From Actinomycetes bacterium (lineage in GTDB: Bacteria; Actinomycetota; Actinomycetes; Actinomycetales; Micrococcaceae): a stretch of 25,257 nt of DNA. The stretch's first letter is position 1; every line of letters starts with the position of its first letter. Positions 7,918 to 14,139 of this stretch are shown piece by piece. The notes under the pieces were generated by a model, which was not told where the DNA came from, made no database searches, and was given only the letters and a program-made list of their open reading frames with translations. Both the position numbers and the translations under genes were made by a program. Location of the stretch: contig JAFAAV010000019.1 in NCBI GenBank assembly GCA_023426375.1, positions 1 to 25,257 of the forward strand. Reading direction: 5' to 3'.

Positions 7918-8637
7918 GTGACCAGCAACTTTGCACTCGAACCCGCCAGCGCGGCGGCGCACACTTCCGCTACGGCACCTTCCGGGACGCCGACGCCGCT
8001 CGACACCGACGGCGCGCAAGCGAGCGGTCTCGCGGCGGCTCAGTTGCGCGCGCGTATTTCGGGAGGTCAGTTGGCGCCCGGAGCCAAGCTCTCGGAGCAA
8101 GCGATTGCGCGGGAACTAGGCGTTTCGCGGAACACGCTGCGGGAGGCATTCACGGTGTTGACCGGCGAATCGCTGGTGGACCGGGTGCCCAACCGCGGAG
8201 TGTTCGTGGCCCGTCCGACCGCGGACGACGTGCAAGAGATTTACAGCGCTCGCCGCATTATCGAGCCGGGGGCGGTGCTGTGGGGTTCCTGGTCGGAGCA
8301 CGAACTGACCGAACTGAAAGCTGTCATTACGTCCGCCAAGAGCGCTCGCGAGGCCGGGGACATCAAAGGCATGGGTGATGCCAATCAGCGTTTCCACCGC
8401 GGACTCATGGCACTGACCGGATCGGACACCCTGGTCACCACGATGGATCGGTTGCTCGCTCGAATGCGGCTCGTGTTCCACTCGATGTCCGCTGATCCCG
8501 GTTTCCACGGGGACTACGTGGACCGCAATGCCGAACTGTTGCGGCTCCTGGAGGCAGGTCAGCGGGCCGAAGCTGCGGATGCCCTGCGGGAATATCTCAC
8601 GTTCGCGGAAGCACAGTTGCTGGAGCAGATGGCGTAG
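7918..8637 (+). CDS. GntR-family regulator with FCD ligand-binding domain, probable regulator of the 5-oxoproline locus
   Basis: A 239-residue regulator. Residues 1-35 are low complexity. A GntR winged helix-turn-helix follows (about 38-98: LSEQAIARELGVSRNTLREAF, then wing NRGVFVARP). An all-helical FCD effector domain occupies about 102-235. FCD domains usually bind a metal through one Asp and three His. Here Asp154 and His160 are present (DANQRFH), but the other two expected His positions appear to be Asn204 and Tyr226. GTG 7918 is preceded by GAGAGGA. It is the last gene of the pxpA operon, 20 bp after the biotin carboxylase. It most likely binds the TTGTTSAACAA palindromes in front of pxpA and of the permease, with 5-oxoproline or a related acid as ligand; this is inference. 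Confidence 0.9.
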   Translation: MTSNFALEPASAAAHTSATAPSGTPTPLDTDGAQASGLAAAQLRARISGGQLAPGAKLSEQAIARELGVSRNTLREAFTVLTGESLVDRVPNRGVFVARPTADDVQEIYSARRIIEPGAVLWGSWSEHELTELKAVITSAKSAREAGDIKGMGDANQRFHRGLMALTGSDTLVTTMDRLLARMRLVFHSMSADPGFHGDYVDRNAELLRLLEAGQRAEAADALREYLTFAEAQLLEQMA

Positions 8638-8693
8638 CGGCTGCGTCATTCACGAAGTCAGAGGCACTTTTAAGCCACGCTCAAGTTTCTGGG

Positions 8694-8736
8694 CATGAAA
8701 AAGCCACTCCGGTACGAGCGGAGTGGCTTTTCCATG
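8694..8736. terminator. Bidirectional hairpin terminator, copy 1 of a duplicated element
   Basis: A 13-bp perfect stem (AAAAGCCACTCCG / CGGAGTGGCTTTT) with loop GTACGAG is flanked by CATG on each side, extending the stem after one mismatch. The A-tract and T-tract allow termination in both directions. It lies between convergent genes: the GntR gene ending at 8637 and the DUF1445 gene ending at 8758. The wider 56-bp block 8689-8744 recurs at 10944-10999, differing only in an 8-nt loop segment. Confidence 0.85.
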
Positions 8737-8757
8737 TCTCAGATCTGCCCGGCTGAC

Positions 8758-9558
8758 TTAGGGGACCTGGTAGTCGGAGTCCTTGGCGTCCGTGATGAGC
8801 ATGTGGCCGGGAGCGTGGGAGATCGCGAACGGTGGACGGGATTCCATCACGGCAGCCTGCGGGGTCACGCCGCACGCCCAGAACACGGGGAGGTGGCCCG
8901 GTTCGATGCGGACGGGATCGCCGAAGTCCGGTTGATTGATGTTCTCGATCCCCAGATCTTCGGGGTTGCCCACGTGCACGGGTGCTCCGTGGACGGCGGG
9001 ATAGCGGGAGGTGACGCGAACGGCGTCGGCCACCTGGGACGCTGGCACGGGACGCATCGAGACCACGAGCGGCCCGGACAGTGACCCCGCCGATGCGCAG
9101 CGGCGGTTAGTGCGGTACATGGGGACGTTCACGCCCTGATCGTTGTGAGCCATGCGGATGCCGTTGTTGAGCAGGGCGTCCTCAAAGGTGAAGGAACAGC
9201 CCACCATGAAGGTCACCAGGTCGTCGCGCCAGTACTCGGTGATGTCCGTGGGGCGAGCGATTTCCTGACCGTCCTCGTAGACCACGTACTGCGGGAGGTC
9301 CGTGCGGATGTCTCCGTCTTTGAGGAGCTCGCCGGTAGTCTCCCCCGCATCCAGCACCCCGAGCACGGGGCACGGTTTGGGATTGCGTTGGGCGAATAAG
9401 AGCACGTCAAAGGCCAAGTCACGCGGGACGATGATCAGGTTCGCTTGCGCGTAACCCGCGGCAATTCCGGATGTGGGTCGCAGCAAGCCGTCGCGAAAAC
9501 GCTGCCGGGCTTCCCGGGGTGTGAGACGGGCAAGGTCCATGCCTGCCATGTTGTTCAT
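8758..9558 (-). CDS. DUF1445 / YcsI-like putative hydro-lyase (D-glutamate cyclase family)
   Basis: A 266-residue cytosolic protein of the DUF1445 family (YcsI in Bacillus subtilis), annotated as putative hydro-lyase or D-glutamate cyclase-like. Family features include the N-terminal TPREARQRFRDGLLRPTSGIAAGYAQANL, a DITEYWRDDLVTFMVGCSFTFEDAL block in the middle, and the C-terminal VFWACGVTPQAAVMES and SHAPGHMLITDAK. Length matches the family (260-270). The start is set at ATG 9558, 5 bp after the permease stop, with GGAG 9 nt upstream. The upstream in-frame extension would overlap the permease gene and is a shadow. Its place with a permease and pxpA agrees with the ycsF-ycsG-ycsI order of Bacillus. 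It may convert a glutamate/5-oxoproline-related intermediate; the exact reaction here is not proven. Confidence 0.88.
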   Translation of the reverse strand: MNNMAGMDLARLTPREARQRFRDGLLRPTSGIAAGYAQANLIIVPRDLAFDVLLFAQRNPKPCPVLGVLDAGETTGELLKDGDIRTDLPQYVVYEDGQEIARPTDITEYWRDDLVTFMVGCSFTFEDALLNNGIRMAHNDQGVNVPMYRTNRRCASAGSLSGPLVVSMRPVPASQVADAVRVTSRYPAVHGAPVHVGNPEDLGIENINQPDFGDPVRIEPGHLPVFWACGVTPQAAVMESRPPFAISHAPGHMLITDAKDSDYQVP

Positions 9559-9563
9559 GTCAG

Positions 9564-10823
9564 TCAGCTCCACAGCTTGGTGAGCCCGGCCAGGGAGTTC
9601 CAGCCGAGGAACAAGGTGAGCAACCACGCGAGCACGCCGATGATCAGCAGCCACTTGGGATACACGTACCCGTGCAGCAGGTCCCGACGACGCCAGGCCA
9701 CCCACAGCAGGATGGCGAACCCGAACGGGAGGATCAGCCCGTTGAACGCTCCCGCAAAGATCAACAGCGTCTGCGGCGCCTGGCCGAGCAGCAGGTAGGC
9801 CACGGCACACACGAAGATGAAGGCGACGGTCAACAGGTTGCGGGTCCGCGGGTTGCCGGAGGACTTGGTCACAAAGGAGATGGACGTGAAGGCTGCACCG
9901 ATCACTGAGGTCAGAGCGGCAGCCCAGAGCACCACACCGAAGATCCGCACACCGATCTCACCGGCCGCAGCCCCGAAAGCTTCTGCGGCCATGTTGTCGC
10001 TGGTCAACGCCACTCCCCCGGCCACCACGCCGAAGATGGCCAGGAACAGCAGCACGCGCATGATGCACGTGACTAGGATGCCCAGCACGGAGCTGCGGCT
10101 GATCTGCTTGACGTTCTCCTCGCCGCTCACACCCGAGTCGATCATGCGGTGGGCACCGGAGTAGGTGATGTAACCACCCACAGTGCCGCCGATCAACGTG
10201 GTGATCACCAGGAAGTCGATTTCCTCGGGGAGCACCGTGTTCTTCAACGCCACACCCACGGGAGGAGCAGCAACGATCGCCACGTAGAGCATCAACAGGA
10301 TCATGATGGCGCCCAGCAGCACCACGATCCGGTCGAGCGCCATACCGGCTCGCTTGGAGAGGAAAATGAGGATTGCAATGGCTGCGGAGATGCCACCGCC
10401 GATCTTCGGATCCAGTCCGAGCATGGCGTTGAGCCCCAGCCCGGTACCAGCAATATTGCCGATGTTGAACACCGCTCCGCCCACGAACACGAGGGCCGCC
10501 AGCACAATGCCTGCACCGGGCAGGACCTTGCTGCCGAGTTCCTGTGCGCGCTGACCGGAGATGCCGATGACTCGCCAGACGTTCAGCTGCACGGCAATGT
10601 CCACGAGGATCGACACCAGGATCGCAAACGCGAAGGCCGCCCCGAGTTGGACCGTGAACACGGTGGTCTGGGTGATGAATCCGGGGCCAATCGCACTGGT
10701 GGCCATGAGGAACATGGCACCGAGGAGCGCGGTGCGGTGCCCGCCGGAGTTCACCTTGACCGGTTCGGTTCCGGATTGGGACGGCTGGGCAGACTGCCCG
10801 GGCTTGGGTGCTTCTGTCGACAT
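9564..10823 (-). CDS. NRAMP-like permease (YcsG-like) lacking canonical metal-binding motifs
   Basis: A 419-residue inner-membrane protein with about eleven hydrophobic segments after a polar N-terminus (residues 1-28). The overall fold resembles NRAMP/APC transporters. The canonical TM1 metal motif DPGN is replaced by GPGF (46-49, within AIGPGFITQTT). The TM6 region reads GGYITYSGAHRMIDSG with no MPH motif, so the usual manganese/iron ligands are absent. B. subtilis YcsG, in the equivalent cluster, belongs to the same broad group. Context suggests uptake of 5-oxoproline or a related organic acid rather than metal; this is inference. Start ATG 10823 has only a weak ribosome binding site (GGATGAAG). 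It is first in an operon with the DUF1445 gene, with two operator copies upstream. Confidence 0.88.
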   Translation of the reverse strand: MSTEAPKPGQSAQPSQSGTEPVKVNSGGHRTALLGAMFLMATSAIGPGFITQTTVFTVQLGAAFAFAILVSILVDIAVQLNVWRVIGISGQRAQELGSKVLPGAGIVLAALVFVGGAVFNIGNIAGTGLGLNAMLGLDPKIGGGISAAIAILIFLSKRAGMALDRIVVLLGAIMILLMLYVAIVAAPPVGVALKNTVLPEEIDFLVITTLIGGTVGGYITYSGAHRMIDSGVSGEENVKQISRSSVLGILVTCIMRVLLFLAIFGVVAGGVALTSDNMAAEAFGAAAGEIGVRIFGVVLWAAALTSVIGAAFTSISFVTKSSGNPRTRNLLTVAFIFVCAVAYLLLGQAPQTLLIFAGAFNGLILPFGFAILLWVAWRRRDLLHGYVYPKWLLIIGVLAWLLTLFLGWNSLAGLTKLWS

Positions 10824-10885
10824 GTCTTCATCCGATGGGTCGGGTGACTGGGGTCACAGATTGACGTGTTGCCGGAAGACTACAG

Positions 10886-10922
10886 GTTGTTCAACAATTC
10901 GGGCAAGAGATTGTTCAACAAC
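10886..10922 (-). promoter_or_regulatory. Tandem TTGTTGAACAA operators upstream of the NRAMP-like permease
   Basis: Two 11-bp perfect palindromes (10887-10897 and 10911-10921; core read on minus as TTGTTGAACAA) have centres 24 bp apart. The same core lies in the pxpA promoter at 3588-3598, in the same orientation relative to transcription. A possible minus-strand promoter has -35 TTGCCC and -10 TAGTCT, with the nearer palindrome in the spacer. The likely binder is the locus GntR/FCD regulator. Confidence 0.6.
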
Positions 10923-10948
10923 TTCGCAGCCACCGGCAAGACTCTGGG

Positions 10949-10991
10949 CATGAAAAAGCCACTCCAGGCGAACCGGAGTGGCTTTTCCATG
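10949..10991. terminator. Bidirectional hairpin terminator, copy 2 of a duplicated element
   Basis: A 12-bp perfect stem (AAAAGCCACTCC / GGAGTGGCTTTT) closes a 9-nt loop and is flanked by CATG. It lies downstream of the DUF4870 gene on the minus strand and would end that transcript before the permease promoter. Outside the loop the 56-bp block 10944-10999 is identical to 8689-8744. Confidence 0.8.
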
Positions 10992-11035
10992 TCTCAGATT
11001 TCAGAGCTTCGGCCGTCGAGCCGATGCTCACGTAC

Positions 11036-11491
11036 TCAGCGCAGGATGGGCAACTGCATCGGGTAGCGGTAGACCTCACCGTTGTTGGCGCGCACGGCGG
11101 CCACGATGTGGCAGACCAGGAGCAGCACCCAGTAGGCGGCGATCAAGATGAGCCCCACAGGGAACAGGATGACCGTGAAGATGCAGATCCAACCGATCAC
11201 GTTGATGATCCACAGGGTCACGTTGAAGTTGAAGGCGCCGGCGGACGCGGCTCGCAGGAACGGGCTCTTGTCCTTGTAGATGAACCACACGATCAACGGG
11301 CCCACGAAGCCCAGCCAACCCACCGAGATGATGGCGGCGATGGGACCCGACAGGTGCGTCAGGATGGCCACGGTCTTTTCATCGTTCTGAGGACCGCTGG
11401 AACCGGTCCGGTAGTGGGTGTCGTAGTTGTCGTAGCCGCCGGCACCGCCGGAGCGGTAGTCCGGGCGAGGTTGCTGCGGTTCGTAACTCAT
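11036..11491 (-). CDS. DUF4870-family small membrane protein
   Basis: A 151-residue protein. A Tyr/Gly/Pro/Gln-rich N-terminal tail (residues 1-36) is followed by a DUF4870-type membrane domain. That domain begins EKTVAILTHLSGPIAAIIS, continues with GPLIVWFIYKDKSPFLRAASAGAFNFNVTLWI, and ends in two more hydrophobic segments. ATG 11491 is chosen because GGAG lies 5 nt upstream; the in-frame ATG at 11518 has no such site. It lies 66 bp downstream of the YhgE-like gene on the same strand, and a TCCACC/GGTGGA hairpin (11514-11528) lies in that gap, so co-transcription is uncertain. The molecular role of this family is unknown. Confidence 0.85.
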   Translation of the reverse strand: MSYEPQQPRPDYRSGGAGGYDNYDTHYRTGSSGPQNDEKTVAILTHLSGPIAAIISVGWLGFVGPLIVWFIYKDKSPFLRAASAGAFNFNVTLWIINVIGWICIFTVILFPVGLILIAAYWVLLLVCHIVAAVRANNGEVYRYPMQLPILR

Positions 11492-11557
11492 GGCATCTCC
11501 GTCAAGGTTGTGGTCCACCGGCGGTGGAGGGTCCGGGGGTTTCCCGTAAGCTCCAGC

Positions 11558-13162
11558 CTAAAGTCCGGGGCCCACCACTGCATTGGGGTTTTCCCCACTC
11601 TTCATCACCGGCTGACCTCCGGCCTTCGCCGGATCCGCGGCCTGCAACTCCGGGCGGCCCGCGGCATGCTTGCCGCTTCCACGAGAACCGCGGTGACCGA
11701 ATTTCCGGTCATAGGCCCACCCAGCAGCGAGCGCCACAACAACGGCGATGACCAGGATCAGGGCAATCCCGATCAGCCCCGACTGCAACCCCGCGTCCGC
11801 ATGAGCGTCGAAGTACAGGAGCGACCGAATCATCATGAAGATGTGATGCAGCGGCTCAATGGGGGCCATGATCCGGAAGAAGTCCGGCACTGCTTGCAAA
11901 GGAACCACGGCACCCGCGGACGGCAACCCCATGAACACCAGATAGATCATCGAGAGAAGCATGCCCGCAGAACCACCCAGTGTGATGAGCGCGAGCACCA
12001 CGGCGGAGACCGCAGACAACGACAGCCAGCCCGCGAAGAACACTGCCAACCCATGCGGCATGGGCATACCCACTGCCGCGGCGACCCACAGCATCAGCGC
12101 CGAAGTGGGTGCAGCCGCCACCGTGAAAAGACCCCACTTGAGCAGGAAGTTCAGCCACCGCGGCAGCCCAACGCGCGGCAGGTCCCGGAACAGCGGACCC
12201 ATCTCGAACGGTGCCATACCCATGCGAGCGTCCATCAGAACGTTGACGGCAATGGACCCGGAGAGACCAATGACCAGCAGGATGATCGCGTAGTAGAACG
12301 CACCCATGCCCAATGCCGTGCCCGCTTCAAGTTCTTGGTACGGCTTGGTGTCCACGTTCACCGGATCTCGCAGCAGGTCCGTAGAGACGGAGCTGACCTT
12401 GGGCGCCAGCTGATCGGCCACCTGTTTGGGGGTGCCGGCTTGGGCTTGTTGTATCTGCTGAGCAAACTGCTGCACCGCCGGACCGCCCTGTGCCGCTGAC
12501 CGTGCCAGCTCTTCGGCCTGCTTGTCCTGCTGCGATTCCAGCTCCGACAGCACCCGGTCATAGGCCTGCTGCTGAGCGGATTGTGCGGACTTGACGAGCG
12601 ACTCACCCATCGTGGAACTAGCTCGCTCGAGACCGGGCTGCACCGCCTCCGTGGCGATCCGGGTTCCGAGTGATCCCGCCTGCGGATCTGTGTACAGGGT
12701 GATTTCCGGCCGCGCCGCAGACTCCTGCGTGAGTGACCCCCTGACCATGCTCACCGTGTCCTCCGAGAAGGATTCGGGGATGACGACCACTCCGAACAGC
12801 TCGCCCCGCTCCAATTGATCCTGCGCTTGATCCCAGGTCAACCGACGCAGATCCAGGCGCCCATCTTTGCCCGCTTCGGATGCGAAGCCGTCCTCAATGC
12901 GATGACCGTAGTTCTGCTTCTCCGTGCCGCCGCTTTCTCGGGGCACGTCCGCCCCGCGATCCTGATTGACGATGGCCACCGGGAAGTCCTTGAGGTGGCC
13001 CGCCGGATTGGATAGCCCGCCCAAGTACAAAGCCGTTCCGAGAACCGCCAGGACCATGATGACCACTGCCGGTAGTGCCCAGAAGCTCGCTGAATTGAAC
13101 GGGCCTCGCTGCCGCCCCGCTGCTTGATGAGAGGCGCGCTCTCCTAGTTTGTCGTCTGCCAT
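11558..13162 (-). CDS. YhgE/Pip-type membrane protein (ABC-2-like)
   Basis: A 534-residue membrane protein of the YhgE/Pip group. An N-terminal transmembrane helix (about 27-50) is followed by the signature FPVAIVNQDRGA (about 63-74). A large extracytoplasmic region has a Gln/Ala-rich predicted coiled coil (about 205-265). Five or six C-terminal transmembrane helices follow, and then a basic tail. The family includes phage-infection protein and ESX/type VII-linked proteins, and many members are controlled by an adjacent TetR gene, as here. ATG 13162 is chosen because an upstream in-frame start would read through both operators; the ribosome binding site is only a G-rich run. Repression by the divergent TetR protein is likely. 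The transported or exported substrate, if any, is unknown. Confidence 0.87.
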   Translation of the reverse strand: MADDKLGERASHQAAGRQRGPFNSASFWALPAVVIMVLAVLGTALYLGGLSNPAGHLKDFPVAIVNQDRGADVPRESGGTEKQNYGHRIEDGFASEAGKDGRLDLRRLTWDQAQDQLERGELFGVVVIPESFSEDTVSMVRGSLTQESAARPEITLYTDPQAGSLGTRIATEAVQPGLERASSTMGESLVKSAQSAQQQAYDRVLSELESQQDKQAEELARSAAQGGPAVQQFAQQIQQAQAGTPKQVADQLAPKVSSVSTDLLRDPVNVDTKPYQELEAGTALGMGAFYYAIILLVIGLSGSIAVNVLMDARMGMAPFEMGPLFRDLPRVGLPRWLNFLLKWGLFTVAAAPTSALMLWVAAAVGMPMPHGLAVFFAGWLSLSAVSAVVLALITLGGSAGMLLSMIYLVFMGLPSAGAVVPLQAVPDFFRIMAPIEPLHHIFMMIRSLLYFDAHADAGLQSGLIGIALILVIAVVVALAAGWAYDRKFGHRGSRGSGKHAAGRPELQAADPAKAGGQPVMKSGENPNAVVGPGL

Positions 13163-13183
13163 AGTGCCCCCGAAAGAGATTTG

Positions 13184-13232
13184 GATACATTGCTGTATCG
13201 AGCTTTCACAATCACGATACACTGATGTATCG
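13184..13232. promoter_or_regulatory. Paired TetR-type operators in the YhgE/tetR divergent promoter
   Basis: Two perfect inverted repeats of the same sequence occur: GATACA-TTGC-TGTATC at 13184-13199 and CGATACA-CTGA-TGTATCG at 13215-13232, with centres 32 bp apart. A minus-strand -35-like TTGTGA followed after 16 bp by TGTATC puts the first repeat over the YhgE -10 region. These are the likely binding sites of the TetR protein encoded next to them, controlling both directions. Confidence 0.8.
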
Positions 13233-13257
13233 AGGCGGCAAGAGGGAGTGGATAAAA

Positions 13258-13899
13258 GTGATCGAGCAGACATCACGCGCAACGAGCGAAGACGCTGACA
13301 AGCGATCCCGTACCGCCACGCGACGAAGGTTGCTCACGTCGTCGGCGGTGGTGTTCGCGGAGAAAGGGATCGACGGCGCGTCCATCGGCGAGCTGTGCGC
13401 GGCAGCCGGTTTCACGCGCGGCGCGTTTTACTCCAACTTCGAGACCAAACTGGATCTGGCGGTGGCGGTCTTCGAGAACCTGGTGGACAGCCTGATTGAC
13501 CGACTCGATTCGGAGCTGGACCAGTGGCTCGATTCGGACGCGAACACCGAGGAGATCGTCACCCGCATCATCGAAGGCGTCACGGACCAGTCATCCAACA
13601 TGAACGTGCAGGCCGTCCGGCTCGAACTGTTCCTCGCGGCCTTCCGATCGAGTGAGATCCGCGACGTCGTCCGCCCGATGCGCAACAAGCTGTACGGCGC
13701 GGTCGAGAGTGCCCTGGGCCGCGTTGCCGACAGTCAGCACTTGGAGTTCACGATCCCCGCCGCGGACATGACCCGGCTCATGCTCACCAGCTACAGCGGC
13801 CAGCTCACCGATCGCATGGCCATGGGTGAAATCACTGACCAGAAGGTCATTCCAACCATGTGGCTCGCATTCACCCGCCCCGCAACGCGAAAACCCTAG
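13258..13899 (+). CDS. TetR/AcrR-family transcriptional regulator
   Basis: A 213-residue TetR repressor. The N-terminal DNA-binding domain has the typical RRRLLTSSAVVFAEKGIDGASIGELCAAAGFTRGAFYSNFETKLDL pattern. The helical C-terminal domain (about residues 75-213) is the ligand/dimer domain. GTG 13258 is preferred because GGGAG lies about 9 nt upstream. The alternative ATG at 13225 lies inside the second operator palindrome and has no ribosome binding site. It is divergent from the YhgE-like gene with two perfect operators between, so autoregulation and control of YhgE are likely. The inducer is unknown. Confidence 0.9.
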   Translation: MIEQTSRATSEDADKRSRTATRRRLLTSSAVVFAEKGIDGASIGELCAAAGFTRGAFYSNFETKLDLAVAVFENLVDSLIDRLDSELDQWLDSDANTEEIVTRIIEGVTDQSSNMNVQAVRLELFLAAFRSSEIRDVVRPMRNKLYGAVESALGRVADSQHLEFTIPAADMTRLMLTSYSGQLTDRMAMGEITDQKVIPTMWLAFTRPATRKP

Positions 13900-13959
13900 C
13901 TTTCTGAGCAGCCCGGGGTTACGCTGCTGAGGTCTTGTCGTCCACGAAAGGTGTGCGCT

Positions 13960-13983
13960 GTGAAGCTTGCCGGTTCTTTCTGA
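13960..13983 (+). CDS. Possible seven-residue leader peptide upstream of the ABC-F gene
   Basis: A short ORF reads GTG AAG CTT GCC GGT TCT TTC TGA (MKLAGSF). AAAGG at 13947-13951 lies 8 nt before the GTG. It lies 156 bp upstream of the ABC-F start in the 240-bp gap after the tetR gene. Leader peptides of this size precede many antibiotic-resistance ABC-F and erm genes, where ribosome stalling exposes the downstream ribosome binding site. No clear promoter upstream of it was found, so its transcription is not shown. Confidence 0.35.
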   Translation: MKLAGSF

Positions 13984-14107
13984 GCCCGCCGCTGCACGCG
14001 CTTCTTCACGCCTTCGTTCTTCAATTGACGACGCCGCTCTGGCCTTTTCTTCATCCGACGCCCCTTTTTCGGGCGGTCACCTCGGGGCCATGTCATGGCG
14101 CGGCAGT

Positions 14108-14137
14108 GGATCATCCTCTTGCGATGCCAGGAGATCC
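14108..14137 (+). promoter_or_regulatory. Hairpin sequestering the ABC-F ribosome binding site
   Basis: GGATC-a-TCCT (14108-14117) pairs with AGGAGATCC (14129-14137) to give nine base pairs with one bulged A and an 11-nt loop. The right arm contains the AGGAG ribosome binding site of the ATG at 14140, so translation would be blocked when it folds. A simple 5-bp hairpin (GCCAT/ATGGC, 14088-14100) lies just upstream. Confidence 0.55.
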
Positions 14138-14139
14138 TC

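Noticed and set aside
8689..10999. Transposon or integrated element bounded by direct repeats
   Set aside because: No transposase or integrase lies between the repeats, and each copy is positioned and shaped as a functional terminator. Kept only as a finding about the duplicated element.
11024..12499. Long plus-strand open frame of 491 codons
   Set aside because: Antisense to the DUF4870 and YhgE-like genes, with His/Arg/Gln-rich composition and no recognisable domain.
13896..14100. Very basic minus-strand peptide (Lys/Arg-rich) opposite the ABC-F leader
   Set aside because: The Lys/Arg richness follows from a CT-rich plus strand. The frame has no convincing ribosome binding site and lies in the region needed to express the ABC-F gene.
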